Notes: generated by a model not told the origin, from the letters alone. DNA of 64,000 nucleotides from Alteromonas_F sp964429915 (GCA_964429915.1 CAYSDZ010000017.1:1-64000), one strand, 5' to 3'. Positions 8,936 to 18,773 are shown, numbered from the stretch's first letter. Numbers and translations: made by a program.

Positions 8936-9859
8936 ATGCACGCGCTGAATATTGCTAACCTGAAAAAAGTGTATAAGGGTGGGGTAGAAGCGTTGAAAGG
9001 CTTGGACCTCGTTGTTAAAGAAGGTGATTTTTTTGCATTGTTAGGCCCTAACGGAGCTGGCAAATCTACTACTATTGGAATTGTAAGTTCATTAGTTAAC
9101 GCGTCTTCTGGCGATGTGACAATATTTGGTTATGATTTACAGACTCAAAAAGCAGAGGCAAAGTCTTGCATTGGTTTGGTCCCTCAAGAATTTAATTTCA
9201 ATCAGTTTGAAACCTTATTACAGATTGTGCTTAATCAAGCTGGGTACTACGGTGTGCCAAGAGCTGAGGCAAAAACAAGAGCAGAAAAGTACCTTAAACA
9301 GTTAGAGCTATGGGATAAACGCAATGCTAGAGCTAGAGAGCTTTCTGGTGGAATGAAGCGGCGTTTGATGATTGCAAGGGCTTTGATGCACGAACCCAAA
9401 ATGCTAATTTTGGATGAACCCACTGCGGGTGTGGATATTGAAATTCGTCGTTCGATGTGGACCTTCCTTAAACAAATTAATGAGCAGGGAATTACCATTA
9501 TCCTGACCACACATTATTTGGAAGAGGCAGAAAGTTTGTGTCGTAATATCGCTATCATCGATAAGGGTAGAATTGTTGAAAACACCAGTATTAAAGCGTT
9601 ACTTGCAACACTTAACAGCGAAACCTTTGTGCTAGATATCCAAGCTGAAAATGTGCCGAAATTGAGCGGATTCGACTATCGCATGCTTGATGATCATACC
9701 ATTGAGGTGGATATATTGAAGGAGTCTGGCTTGAATGCCGTGTTTGTTCAGCTGCAAGAACAAGGTATTCAAGTGATGAGTATGCGTAATAAATCAAATC
9801 GTCTTGAAGAGTTATTTGTACGCTTGGTGGAATCTGGGCGTGCTCAGGTAGGGGGTTAA
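8936..9859 (+). CDS. yadG: ABC exporter ATP-binding protein, YadG type
   Basis: 307 residues. A single nucleotide-binding domain with Walker A GPNGAGKST (about residues 39-47), signature LSGGMKRRL and Walker B MLILDEPTAG, then a C-terminal regulatory tail typical of ABC-2-type exporter ATPases. It is followed after 4 bases by its permease (yadH-like), so the two form the transporter. In E. coli yadGH also lie near panB/panC/panD, and the pan genes are close by here, which supports orthology. The substrate is unknown. Confidence 0.88.
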   Translation: MHALNIANLKKVYKGGVEALKGLDLVVKEGDFFALLGPNGAGKSTTIGIVSSLVNASSGDVTIFGYDLQTQKAEAKSCIGLVPQEFNFNQFETLLQIVLNQAGYYGVPRAEAKTRAEKYLKQLELWDKRNARARELSGGMKRRLMIARALMHEPKMLILDEPTAGVDIEIRRSMWTFLKQINEQGITIILTTHYLEEAESLCRNIAIIDKGRIVENTSIKALLATLNSETFVLDIQAENVPKLSGFDYRMLDDHTIEVDILKESGLNAVFVQLQEQGIQVMSMRNKSNRLEELFVRLVESGRAQVGG

Positions 9860-9863
9860 TACT

Positions 9864-10637
9864 ATGTCTACATCATCAAATTGGGTAGCACTGACTACCT
9901 TATGGCTCAAAGAATGCACGCGATTCATGCGAATTTGGGTACAAACTTTGGTCCCTCCTGCCATTACTATGAGCCTATATTTCATTATTTTCGGCAGCTT
10001 GATTGGCAATAGAATTGGCAAAATGGGAGGTTTTTCGTATATGGAGTTTATTGTTCCCGGCCTAATTATGATGTCGGTTATCACTAACTCCTATGCCAAT
10101 GTATCTTCATCTTTTTTTAGCGCAAAATTTCAGCGTAATGTGGAAGAGTTGATCATTTCTCCTATCCCAACGTGGGCAATTATTTTGGGTTTTGTGGGCG
10201 GTGGTGTCGCGCGCGCAACCTTGATAGGTATTATTGTTACTAGCGTTTCTTTGCTGTTTGTTGATGTCAGTATTCACAACTTAGGCGTTATTGTTATTAC
10301 CCTGCTATTAACAGCTGTACTGTTTTCAACGGCGGGTTTGCTTAATGCCATCTACGCCAAAACCTTTGACGATATCAGCGTTGTGCCTACGTTTGTGTTG
10401 ACGCCACTAACCTACTTGGGGGGGGTGTTTTATTCGCTCTCTCTTTTGCCTGAATTCTGGCAAATGGTCAGTAAAGCCAATCCTATTGTGTATATGGTAA
10501 ATGGCTTTCGTTATGGCTTTTTAGGTGTCAGCGATGTGTCTATTGGCTTGTCATTAACGATTTTATTGGTGTTCAATATTATATTGTTTTCATTGGCGTA
10601 TGTGCTGCTTGAGCGTGGAACAGGTATCCGTAGTTAA
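9864..10637 (+). CDS. yadH: ABC-2 type exporter permease, YadH type
   Basis: 257 residues with about six hydrophobic helices and the ABC-2 membrane-domain pattern (YMEFIVPGLIMMSVITNSY; LTPLTYLGGVFYSLSLLP). It is the membrane half of the exporter whose ATPase is immediately upstream. Its TAA stop overlaps the ATG of the next gene (TAATG at 10635-10639), so the downstream methyltransferase is translationally coupled. Confidence 0.87.
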   Translation: MSTSSNWVALTTLWLKECTRFMRIWVQTLVPPAITMSLYFIIFGSLIGNRIGKMGGFSYMEFIVPGLIMMSVITNSYANVSSSFFSAKFQRNVEELIISPIPTWAIILGFVGGGVARATLIGIIVTSVSLLFVDVSIHNLGVIVITLLLTAVLFSTAGLLNAIYAKTFDDISVVPTFVLTPLTYLGGVFYSLSLLPEFWQMVSKANPIVYMVNGFRYGFLGVSDVSIGLSLTILLVFNIILFSLAYVLLERGTGIRS

Positions 10638-11320
10638 TGGTCGAGCAGCGTACTAAAGGTGCTTCAAAACCCGTAGAAAGTAATCAACAGGAAGTACATA
10701 AAAACCTGATAACCCTAACACAGCGTTATCAAACTGCCTTATCTGCGCGCCCTATCAGCGAGCATACTGAGCAAGCGTTTATGCAAATTTTGCCTTGGTT
10801 ACAAGGCGCTGGTTCTCAACTGATCTTGGATGCGTGCTGTGGTGTGGGCGAGAGTACCGCAATACTGAGTCGGCGCTACTGTGAAGCCAAAGTGTTGGGC
10901 GTGGATAAGTCGGCAATTCGACTTCAAAAACACCACGCTTATGAAGCTCTCAGCGAGAATTATCAGGTAATTAGAGCAGATCTTAACGATTTCTGGCGAC
11001 TACTCGCTAAACACAAATTGACATTTAAAAAACAGTATTTGCTGTATCCCAACCCCTATCCGAAAGTGAAACACATTCAAAAACGTTGGTATGCTTGCCC
11101 AGTCACGCCCGATATAATGAAAGCTTCAAACTGTATTGAAGTGCGTAGTAATTGGTTATTATATTTACAAGAATTTGCTGTTGTAGCAGAGCACTATGGT
11201 TTTAACAGTCAACTCTCGCTACTTTCAACACAAGACTCTGCCATGACCCCGTTTGAAAGAAAATACCAACAAAGTGGACAAGCTTGCTATAAATTGTTGA
11301 TGGAAAAACAGTATGACTAA
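10637..11320 (+). CDS. TrmB-like SAM-dependent methyltransferase
   Basis: 227 residues. Rossmann-fold SAM site LDACCGVGESTAILSRR (about 61-77) and acidic loop VLGVDKS, then LLYPNPYPKVKHIQKRW, which resembles the catalytic/tRNA-binding motif of tRNA(guanine-46-N7) methyltransferase TrmB (canonically F-P-D-P-W-P-K-K-R-H). The Asp of that motif is Asn here and Trp is Tyr, so it may be a divergent paralogue with another substrate. It overlaps yadH by 1 base and panP by 8 bases, making it part of a tightly packed operon with panP. Confidence 0.7.
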   Translation: MVEQRTKGASKPVESNQQEVHKNLITLTQRYQTALSARPISEHTEQAFMQILPWLQGAGSQLILDACCGVGESTAILSRRYCEAKVLGVDKSAIRLQKHHAYEALSENYQVIRADLNDFWRLLAKHKLTFKKQYLLYPNPYPKVKHIQKRWYACPVTPDIMKASNCIEVRSNWLLYLQEFAVVAEHYGFNSQLSLLSTQDSAMTPFERKYQQSGQACYKLLMEKQYD

Positions 11321-12944
11321 ATCATTGGTCAGCTTAAAACAGCTTTTTCGTGTGTTCGCACAACCGGAAAGCGAAGAGTCTACATTGACACAAATAGAAC
11401 GGCATTTGTCAGATAATGTATTGGATTTTCTCTCTCAGCACGTTGTCGCGCAACCCAAGTCGCTAGAAGACATTGAAACGTATTTTTCTGCGACCAGTGT
11501 TCCAGAATCTCCTGAATATGTTTCTGATTTTGCGACTCATTTATTAAACGACGTAGTGGCTAATTCCGTTAACACCTATTCGCCTCGATTTATCGGCCAC
11601 ATGACCTCAGCGTTGCCTTATTTTCATCTTTCCCTAGCGAAATTATTAGTTGGCTTAAACCAAAATCCGGTAAAAATTGAAACATCAAAAGCGTTCACAC
11701 CTGTAGAAAGGCAAGTAATCGGAATGCTGCATCACTTGGTTTACGCTCAAACGGATGACTTTTACGCAGCGCATACGCACAGTGCCCATCATTCGTTAGG
11801 CGCTTTCTGTTCGGGTGGGACAGTTGCAAATATGACCGCCTTGTGGGTAGCAAGAAATCAAATGCTAGGTCCTCAGAACGATTTTAAAGGCGTTAATCGA
11901 ACAGGCATTGCAGCGGCCTATCAGCACTATGGGTACAAGCAGATAGGTATTTTGTGTTCAAGAAGAGGACACTATTCAATAGCAAAAGCGGCCGATGTCT
12001 TAGGTATTGGAAGAGAACAAATGCTCACCTTAGCGTGCCCTCGGCAAGTATTGAAACCAGAGGAAGTATTAAGAGTAGGGAAGGCATATCAGGCGTCAGG
12101 AAATGGTTTACTTGCTATAGTGGGTATCGCAGGAACGACTGAGACAGGGCATATCGATCCGCTCAATGAGCTTGCCGATGTCGCGAAAGAATTAGGCACA
12201 TGGTTCCATGTTGATGCAGCGTGGGGGGGGGCAACCTTGTTTTCCACTTCATACCGAGACCGCCTACTAGGGATTGAGCGTGCTGATTCAGTCACTATCG
12301 ACGCGCACAAACAAATGTATGTTCCTATGGGAGCGGGCTTAGCTTTGTTTAAACAAGCCGATGCCAGTCATTCAATTCGTCATCATGCACAGTATATTTT
12401 AAGGGAAGGCTCTAAAGACCTCGGTTCAACCACACTCGAGGGCTCAAGAAATAGCATGGCAATGATGGTTTATGCCTCCTTGCGAATTTTTGGGCGCCAA
12501 GGTTATCAATTACTGATTGATCACTGCATAGAAAAAGCCCAATTTTTTGCAGAATTAATTCGCAGACATCCCGACTTTGAGCTGATTACTTCACCGAGAT
12601 TAAGTATTTTAACCTACAGAATCTGTCCACCCCAAACTCAAAGCGTGCTGAAGACGGCTTCAGCTACTGAAAAAGAGCAGATAAACGAGCGTCTTAGTGC
12701 CCTTGTACAACAGGTTCAAAAGGCACAGCGCGAGGCCGGACATTCTTTTGTTTCTCGAACGCGTTTAGAAGTCGAACAATATGGCGATACGGCGATCACT
12801 GTTTTTCGTGTTGTGCTCGCCAACCCCTTGACTACGCATTCAGACCTAGAGGCGATACTCGCTGAGCAGCGTAAGTTAGCCAGTGATACGCTGCTTTGGA
12901 CCGAGCTAAGCAATAATAGCAATACGAGCAGCAATCAGCACTGA
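11313..12944 (+). CDS. panP: PLP-dependent aspartate 1-decarboxylase PanP
   Basis: 543 residues, group II PLP decarboxylase. Pocket motifs HVDAAWGGATLF and, at about residue 333, the PLP-binding Lys in IDAHKQMY. PanP converts L-aspartate to beta-alanine for pantothenate synthesis and replaces the pyruvoyl enzyme PanD in Vibrio/Alteromonas-type bacteria. The nearby panC and panB supply the rest of the pathway, and no panD is in the window. The start overlaps the preceding methyltransferase by 8 bases. The alternative label, glutamate decarboxylase-like protein, is less likely given the context. Confidence 0.9.
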   Translation: MTKSLVSLKQLFRVFAQPESEESTLTQIERHLSDNVLDFLSQHVVAQPKSLEDIETYFSATSVPESPEYVSDFATHLLNDVVANSVNTYSPRFIGHMTSALPYFHLSLAKLLVGLNQNPVKIETSKAFTPVERQVIGMLHHLVYAQTDDFYAAHTHSAHHSLGAFCSGGTVANMTALWVARNQMLGPQNDFKGVNRTGIAAAYQHYGYKQIGILCSRRGHYSIAKAADVLGIGREQMLTLACPRQVLKPEEVLRVGKAYQASGNGLLAIVGIAGTTETGHIDPLNELADVAKELGTWFHVDAAWGGATLFSTSYRDRLLGIERADSVTIDAHKQMYVPMGAGLALFKQADASHSIRHHAQYILREGSKDLGSTTLEGSRNSMAMMVYASLRIFGRQGYQLLIDHCIEKAQFFAELIRRHPDFELITSPRLSILTYRICPPQTQSVLKTASATEKEQINERLSALVQQVQKAQREAGHSFVSRTRLEVEQYGDTAITVFRVVLANPLTTHSDLEAILAEQRKLASDTLLWTELSNNSNTSSNQH

Positions 12945-12956
12945 CCGTTTTCCTAC

Positions 12957-14267
12957 TTAGTGCAATTTTAACCGAGGACGCAGCCAGCGGTTTAAGCGGC
13001 CGCCGAGCATGATTAATCCCGTGCGTATTAAACCGTGAATCGCTAGTTGATGCATGCGGTAGAGTGAAATATACATCATTCTAGCCACACGCCCTTCAAT
13101 AAACATACTGCCTTTGCTTAAATTTCCCATTAAATTGCCTACTGTCGAATAGCTGGCAAGCGACACTAATGAACCATGATCTTTGTAAACGTAAGACTGT
13201 AGCGGTTTATCATGCATACAAGCGAGTAAGTTTTTATAACAGACACTGGCCATCTGGTGAGCCGATTGCGCACGAGGTGGAACGCGACTCCCATCAGGGT
13301 TGGTAAACTGAGCACAATCGCCAATCGCGAAGATAGTTGAGTCTCGTGTTGTTTGTAAATACTCATTCACATGCAATTGATTAATTCGGTTGGTTTCAAG
13401 ACCTGCAATGTTAGCCATAAACTCTGGTATTTTAATTCCAGCCGCCCATACCAAAATATCAGCAGCAATTAAATCTTTGTCTTTGGTATGCAAACCTTCC
13501 TTTGTGGCTGAAGTGATCATAGTGTTCAGCTTTACGTCTACACCGATTTTTAGAAGTTCTGCGTGCGCGGCATTGGAAATTCGTTCTGGTAAGGCTGGCA
13601 AAATTCTTGGGCCTGCTTCAACAAGCGTGACATGCAGATGCTCACTAGATACCGCATTAAAACCATAGTTGTGGATTTCATGTACGCCATGGTGTAATTC
13701 TGCAGACAGTTCGACCCCCGTTGCCCCCGCGCCTACAATGGCAATATTTACCGTTTCTGATACGTTACTGACACGTTGAATACGTAGAAATTTGTTCAGC
13801 AATTTGGTGTGAAACTTATGTGCTTGGCTAGGACTGTCTAAAAACAAGCAATGGTCTTTCACGCCAGGCGTGGAAAAATCGTTAGAAACAGAGCCCAATG
13901 CAATAACAAGATAATCATAAGGGATACGTGTTGAGGGTAAAAATTCCTCTCCGTCTTCATCTTCCATGGGGGCGAGGACCACTTCTTTTTTGTCACGGTC
14001 AATATCTATCATGGTTCCTACACGAAAAAAGAAATGGTGCGCATTCGCATGACCCCGATAGCTTACTGCATCGACATCTTGATCCATTGTACCCACTGCA
14101 ATTTCGTGTAGGAGGGGTTTCCAAAGATGCGTAGTGTTACGGTCAATCAGTGTGACGTCGGCGCGGTTTTTTCGGCCTAAGTTGTCGCCTAACTTGGTGG
14201 CCAATTCGAGACCGCCTGCGCCGCCTCCCACAACGACGATACGAGGTTTAGTAGATGAAGCTTGCAT
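12957..14267 (-). CDS. ndh: Type II NADH dehydrogenase (NDH-2)
   Basis: 436 residues. FAD-binding Rossmann motif VVVGGGAGGLELATKLG at the N-terminus, a second nucleotide-binding motif IAIVGAGATGVELSAEL about residues 175-191, and FAIGDCAQF preceding the quinone region. The C-terminal basic/amphipathic segment fits peripheral membrane attachment. It passes electrons from NADH to quinone without proton pumping. It is convergent with panP, with only 12 bases between stops and no clear terminator. Confidence 0.92.
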   Translation of the reverse strand: MQASSTKPRIVVVGGGAGGLELATKLGDNLGRKNRADVTLIDRNTTHLWKPLLHEIAVGTMDQDVDAVSYRGHANAHHFFFRVGTMIDIDRDKKEVVLAPMEDEDGEEFLPSTRIPYDYLVIALGSVSNDFSTPGVKDHCLFLDSPSQAHKFHTKLLNKFLRIQRVSNVSETVNIAIVGAGATGVELSAELHHGVHEIHNYGFNAVSSEHLHVTLVEAGPRILPALPERISNAAHAELLKIGVDVKLNTMITSATKEGLHTKDKDLIAADILVWAAGIKIPEFMANIAGLETNRINQLHVNEYLQTTRDSTIFAIGDCAQFTNPDGSRVPPRAQSAHQMASVCYKNLLACMHDKPLQSYVYKDHGSLVSLASYSTVGNLMGNLSKGSMFIEGRVARMMYISLYRMHQLAIHGLIRTGLIMLGGRLNRWLRPRLKLH

Positions 14268-14297
14268 ACAAAAAAATACCTCTACTCTATCTGCAAA

Positions 14298-15158
14298 TTA
14301 AAGCTGGCTGGGTAAGCTTAATCGTGTGTTGTCTATTAATCGGGTTTTGCCCATAAAAGCGGCAGCTAGAATCACCAATTCTGTATCTTCATGGCTAGGA
14401 TGAAGTAAATTGTTAGCGTCGCGTATCTCTAAATAATCGGGTTTGAATCCGGCAGTTGCCAACGCTTTTTTGTGATCGCTGATCAGTTTACCAAAATCTC
14501 TTCTACCTTCTATGACTTGTTTAGCCATGGTTTGAATGGTGCGGTAAAGGAAACTAGCTTGATGTTTTTGTTCTGCTGATAAGTAGTTGTTTCTAGAACT
14601 CATCGCTAGCCCATTCGGTTCGCGCTCAGTGGGAACACCGTGAATTTCAAGATTCATCGATAAGTCTTGTACCATAGCGCGTATGACTTGAAGCTGCTGG
14701 AAGTCTTTTTCACCGAAAAATGCTTTATTGGGTTGAACCATGTTGAATAATTTGCAAACGATCGTTGCTACGCCTCTAAAATGTCCAGGCCGGCTAGCGC
14801 CACATATCATGTAAGAAATTCCTGGGACTTCTACGAAGGTTTGTTGCTCTAAGCCACGCGGATAAATGTCGTCTGCTGAGGGCAAAAACAGCACATCAAC
14901 ACCAAGCTCGGCGAGCTTTTGGCTGTCGGCTTCCAAAGTCCTAGGATAGGCATCTAAGTCTTCATCAGGACCGAATTGCAAGGGGTTGACAAATATCGAT
15001 ACAACAACAATATCGGCCGATTTTTTAGCCGCTTTTACTAAGCGCAAATGACCTTGATGCAGATTTCCCATAGTAGGAACAAATGCAATCGTTTGCCCGT
15101 TTATTTGCCATTTTCTGCGTCGTAACCGCAGAGTTTCAATGTTTGAGATGGTTTGCAT
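14298..15158 (-). CDS. panC: Pantothenate synthetase
   Basis: 286 residues from the ATG at 15156-15158, which lies 4 bases after the panB stop and gives the normal family N-terminus; a longer frame would overlap panB. Signatures are PTMGNLHQGHL (HIGH-like ATP site), FGEKDFQQL and the SSRN segment near residue 186. It joins pantoate and beta-alanine with ATP. Beta-alanine would come from PanP and pantoate via PanB, both close by. Cytoplasmic. Confidence 0.95.
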   Translation of the reverse strand: MQTISNIETLRLRRRKWQINGQTIAFVPTMGNLHQGHLRLVKAAKKSADIVVVSIFVNPLQFGPDEDLDAYPRTLEADSQKLAELGVDVLFLPSADDIYPRGLEQQTFVEVPGISYMICGASRPGHFRGVATIVCKLFNMVQPNKAFFGEKDFQQLQVIRAMVQDLSMNLEIHGVPTEREPNGLAMSSRNNYLSAEQKHQASFLYRTIQTMAKQVIEGRRDFGKLISDHKKALATAGFKPDYLEIRDANNLLHPSHEDTELVILAAAFMGKTRLIDNTRLSLPSQL

Positions 15159-15162
15159 AGGC

Positions 15163-15957
15163 TTAATCAAAACTGTGTTCATGGCCTGGGAAAGTGCCAT
15201 TTTTTACTTCACTTATAAACTGTTGAACTGAGGTGCGTAAATCGCCTGTTAGTGCCAAGTAATTTTTTGAAAAGCGCGGCATATAGTTTGCGCTAACACC
15301 AAACATGTCGTGCATGACCAAAATTTGTCCATCGGTCTGTGCTCCGGCTCCAATACCAATTACTGGCATATCGACCGATTCTGCAACACGTTTGCCCACA
15401 ATCGATGGAACGCACTCAAGTACGAGCATTTGAGCACCTGCTGCTTCTAATGCTTGTGCCGACAGCACTAATTGGGCGGCGGCGTCATCAGTTTTACCTT
15501 GAATTTTGAATCCACCGAATACATGTACCGACTGTGGCGTCAGGCCAATATGCCCACATACAGGAACTCCGCGTTGCTTTAATCCTTGTATGGTATCGCT
15601 TAACCACTCGCCGCCTTCTAATTTAACCATGCTTGCACCGCTAGCCATTAACTTTGCAGCATTTGCATAAGCTTGTTCAGGCGTTGCGTAACTCATAAAG
15701 GGCATATCTGCAACAACAAAGCTGCGCTCACACCCTCTTGATACGCATTCGGTATGATAGGCTATGTGCTCGACTGTGACAGGCAAGGTGTCGCGTTGAC
15801 CTTGAAGTACCATACCCATTGAATCACCAATTAAAAGCACGTCGATACCTTGTTCGTCAAAGAGTTTGGCAAAACTCGCGTCATAAGCCGTTAACGCGGT
15901 GATTTTTTCGCGTTCAGATTTCTTTTTCTGCAATGTAGAAAGAGTGACTTTTTTCAT
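15163..15957 (-). CDS. panB: 3-methyl-2-oxobutanoate hydroxymethyltransferase
   Basis: 264 residues, full length. Family signatures ITALTAYDASFAKLFDEQG, LLIGDSMGMVLQG, VFGGFKIQGK and IGIGAGAQTDGQILV, including the acidic Mg-binding residues. It transfers a hydroxymethyl group from methylene-tetrahydrofolate to ketoisovalerate, the first step to pantoate. It is followed 4 bases later by panC and preceded by folK, so folate and pantothenate genes share an operon. Confidence 0.96.
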   Translation of the reverse strand: MKKVTLSTLQKKKSEREKITALTAYDASFAKLFDEQGIDVLLIGDSMGMVLQGQRDTLPVTVEHIAYHTECVSRGCERSFVVADMPFMSYATPEQAYANAAKLMASGASMVKLEGGEWLSDTIQGLKQRGVPVCGHIGLTPQSVHVFGGFKIQGKTDDAAAQLVLSAQALEAAGAQMLVLECVPSIVGKRVAESVDMPVIGIGAGAQTDGQILVMHDMFGVSANYMPRFSKNYLALTGDLRTSVQQFISEVKNGTFPGHEHSFD

Positions 15958-15971
15958 GGTTGCCTCGTTTT

Positions 15972-16469
15972 CTAACGAATTCTAGATAAGCCATCAAGCG
16001 AACAGCCTGCGACCCATTTTGCAATTGGATTGCCATCTGGCATGACTAATTGAGGTGCAAGTTCAAACAGGGGAACAAGCACAAATTCACGTTGATTCAT
16101 ACCAACATGAGGAATCGTGAGTCGTTTAGTTTTTACGCTTTGTGAACCAAACAATAAGATATCTAAATCCAAGGTTCGCGGGCCCCATCGCTCGCCTTTC
16201 CGCTCTCTTCCAAAATCTGATTCGATACTTTGACACACATCTAATAATGCTTCGGGAACTAGCGATGTAGAAATATGGCATACTGCGTTAATATAATCGG
16301 GTTGATCTTTTGGACCCATGGGTTGGCTGCGATAGAGAGAAGACAAGGCCTCTAATTTTATATCTCGTTGTTGCCCTAGGTGTTCAGCGGCTTCTTTTAA
16401 TGTATCTTGACAATTCCCTATATGACTAGCCAGATTACCTCCCAAGCCAATATATACAGACTCAATCAT
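15972..16469 (-). CDS. folK: Dihydropterin pyrophosphokinase
   Basis: 165 residues from ATG 16467-16469 (MIESVYIGLGGNL), which overlaps the pcnB stop by 8 bases; a 9-residue longer start is possible but less family-like. HPPK signatures are YIGLGGNL, SSLYRSQPMGPKDQPDYINA and RWGPRTLDLDILLFG. It pyrophosphorylates 6-hydroxymethyl-dihydropterin for folate synthesis. The pcnB-folK pairing is the usual gamma-proteobacterial arrangement. Confidence 0.95.
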   Translation of the reverse strand: MIESVYIGLGGNLASHIGNCQDTLKEAAEHLGQQRDIKLEALSSLYRSQPMGPKDQPDYINAVCHISTSLVPEALLDVCQSIESDFGRERKGERWGPRTLDLDILLFGSQSVKTKRLTIPHVGMNQREFVLVPLFELAPQLVMPDGNPIAKWVAGCSLDGLSRIR

Positions 16470-17865
16470 TGCTGGCTCGGTTTTTTTGATAGGCACGTCG
16501 ACGCCTTGGTTTACGAGTGTTTCCGCTCTTTAAGTCATTCAGCATGTTTTTTTGGACAGGCGTAGAGGCGTGCTGAAAAGCAGTCCACCACTGACCTAAC
16601 TCCATTAAATCCCCGCCTTCAATTTCCCCACGCATTACCAGAAAATCGTACCCGGCTCTAAACTTAGGATGACTTAAAATCTGAAAAGCACGTTTGCCGA
16701 ACCGTTTAGGCAAGCGTTGTTGAAGCATCCATATATCTCGGATAACCGTCGTGAAGCGTTTGGGTATCATAATGCGCTGTACTTGACGATGTAACACCTC
16801 TCCTTGCGCCAACATAAACGCGTCATACTGCGACAGTCCGGCTTCTTGCATAATCTGAGCGGTCCGTTCTTCTAAGGGATACCAAAGTAACGATGCATAA
16901 ATAAATGCGGGTGTCACGCGCTGGTTATTATTGATTCGCTTGTCGGTGTTCTCCAACACTTTAAAAATAAACTGACTTTCTTTACTGTCTTGATTGGCAA
17001 TGAGATCTTGTAACTGTGGAAATAAGATGCCGAATATCTGATAGTGTTGTAACAGTTTATAGGTTGCGACGGCTTTGCCTGCTAAAAAAAGTTTAAGGAC
17101 CTCTTCAAACAAACGCGCAGGTGGAATGTTACCTAATAAATGTCCATGAGTATGAATTGCTTGAGCAGCACTAGGCTCGATCTTCATATTGAGTTTTGCT
17201 GAAAAACGCAAAGCGCGTAGCATTCTCACTGGATCTTCACGATAACGTGTTTCGGCATCGCCAATAAGTGCAAATTCGCCCTGTTTTAATGCTTCAACTC
17301 CACCCGCAAAATCATCGATAATTTCGGTAGTGGGGTCATAGTACAAGGCATTGATGTTGAAGTCTCGACGTTGCGCGTCCTCGTCAATCGTACCAAAAAC
17401 ATTGTCTCTCAATAACTGACCGTCGTCATTTTGCTTACCCGTAGTTTTTTGGTCATCGATATCAGCATGGTGTCCACGAAACGTGGCAACTTCAATAATT
17501 TCTCGCCCAAAGAGGACGTGCGCTAAACGAAAACGACGCCCAATCAGGCGGCAGTTCCTGAACGTGGCTTTAATTTGTTCCGGCGTTGCATTCGTCACAA
17601 CATCGAAATCTTTGGGTACAATACCTAATAAACTGTCTCTAACGCAGCCGCCCACCAAAAAAGCACCATAACCTGCTTTTTGCAGATCGTAGGTTACTTT
17701 AAGCGCATTGCGGCTCATCATCGCCTTATCAATCTTATGTTGATTGGCGGTATATCGTGTAACCTGTTTGGTCTGCGTCATCGTGTCACGGTCTGACTTG
17801 GTTTCAGTCGCTAATACGCGGGTAATTTTCTTTATAACTTTGGTGAAAATAGTGTGCTCTCCCAT
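16462..17865 (-). CDS. pcnB: Poly(A) polymerase I
   Basis: 467 residues. Class II nucleotidyltransferase head FLVGGCVRDSLLGIVPKDFDVVTNA with the catalytic acidic pair in KDFDV, then RRDFNINALYYD and the RNA-binding basic C-terminus (KSGNTRKPRRRRAYQKNRA). This distinguishes it from CCA-adding enzyme in the gamma-proteobacterial pcnB-folK context. It adds 3' A-tails that promote RNA decay. The first 28 residues are poorly conserved-looking and the ribosome site before 17865 is weak, so the exact start is uncertain. Confidence 0.92.
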   Translation of the reverse strand: MGEHTIFTKVIKKITRVLATETKSDRDTMTQTKQVTRYTANQHKIDKAMMSRNALKVTYDLQKAGYGAFLVGGCVRDSLLGIVPKDFDVVTNATPEQIKATFRNCRLIGRRFRLAHVLFGREIIEVATFRGHHADIDDQKTTGKQNDDGQLLRDNVFGTIDEDAQRRDFNINALYYDPTTEIIDDFAGGVEALKQGEFALIGDAETRYREDPVRMLRALRFSAKLNMKIEPSAAQAIHTHGHLLGNIPPARLFEEVLKLFLAGKAVATYKLLQHYQIFGILFPQLQDLIANQDSKESQFIFKVLENTDKRINNNQRVTPAFIYASLLWYPLEERTAQIMQEAGLSQYDAFMLAQGEVLHRQVQRIMIPKRFTTVIRDIWMLQQRLPKRFGKRAFQILSHPKFRAGYDFLVMRGEIEGGDLMELGQWWTAFQHASTPVQKNMLNDLKSGNTRKPRRRRAYQKNRASND

Positions 17866-17879
17866 TTAGGAGCGCTAGT

Positions 17880-18749
17880 TTACTTTATATTCTGGTTATC
17901 GACTAGCATGTGTTTTATTCGCCATGCCTGAATGGCGTGTTCAAGAAGAAGTTTGGGAGGCACATCTTGTTGTTTGGCTTTTACATACGTAGGTATTCGA
18001 ACACCAAGGGCTTCGCAGGCTTTTAGTAAGTTTTCTGTCGCAGAAAATGAAGAGATCGCCGGTGCATGATTTTGTTTGCTTAACTTATTGCCTGTTGCGT
18101 CTTTAAGCACTGGGATGTGAGCGTAAACGGGAGCCGAGCATTTAAAATGACGATAAAGGCTTAAATGTGCAGAGGTTGTGCTAAGTAAATCATCGCCGCG
18201 AACAATATGCGTAATGCCTTGCTCTATATCATCGACAACCACTGCAAGGTTGTACGCGTAAATGTTGTCTTTTCTCAATAAAATAAAATCTTCTAGAGCA
18301 TGGCCGTCGTCAATAAGTACCGTACCTTTAAATCGATCATTTAGTTTTGTTATGGGTTGGGTATGTATAAAGCGCACTGCACCGGAGCGGAGGTGTTTTG
18401 TTCTGCAAGTATTAAGGTAAATCCCTCCCTGTTCCTTAATCTGCTTTCTAGAGCATTCACAATAGTACGCTTTTTTTGCGCTCAGTATTGCGTTTAGTGC
18501 TTTTTGATAAAACGCCAATCGTTCGGATTGAAAAACAACGGGTCTATCGCTTTCCAAACCATGTGCACATAGAGTATCAATAATAAGCTGAGAAAAAGCG
18601 GGGTTGCACCTTGGCGTGTCTAAATCTTCAATACGCAAAAGCCATGACCCGTTGTGCGCTTTCGCATCAATATAACTGGCGAGGGCAGCGGCTAATGACC
18701 CGAGGTGCAATGGTCCTGAAGGAGATGGCGCGAAGCGACCTACATACAC
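17880..18749 (-). CDS. gluQ: Glutamyl-Q tRNA(Asp) synthetase
   Basis: 289 residues. Short glutamyl-tRNA-synthetase-like protein: HIGH-type motif GPLHLGSLAAAL, zinc-type cysteines in YYCECSRKQ, KMSK-type motif GNKLSKQ, and no anticodon-binding domain. It attaches glutamate to queuosine-34 of tRNA(Asp). The start is GTG: upstream in frame there is a stop 7 codons away and no ATG or TTG between. It follows dksA by about 24 bases, the normal dksA-gluQ operon. Confidence 0.93.
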   Translation of the reverse strand: MYVGRFAPSPSGPLHLGSLAAALASYIDAKAHNGSWLLRIEDLDTPRCNPAFSQLIIDTLCAHGLESDRPVVFQSERLAFYQKALNAILSAKKAYYCECSRKQIKEQGGIYLNTCRTKHLRSGAVRFIHTQPITKLNDRFKGTVLIDDGHALEDFILLRKDNIYAYNLAVVVDDIEQGITHIVRGDDLLSTTSAHLSLYRHFKCSAPVYAHIPVLKDATGNKLSKQNHAPAISSFSATENLLKACEALGVRIPTYVKAKQQDVPPKLLLEHAIQAWRIKHMLVDNQNIK

Positions 18750-18773
18750 AGCACAAAAACTATTGCTTTACGC

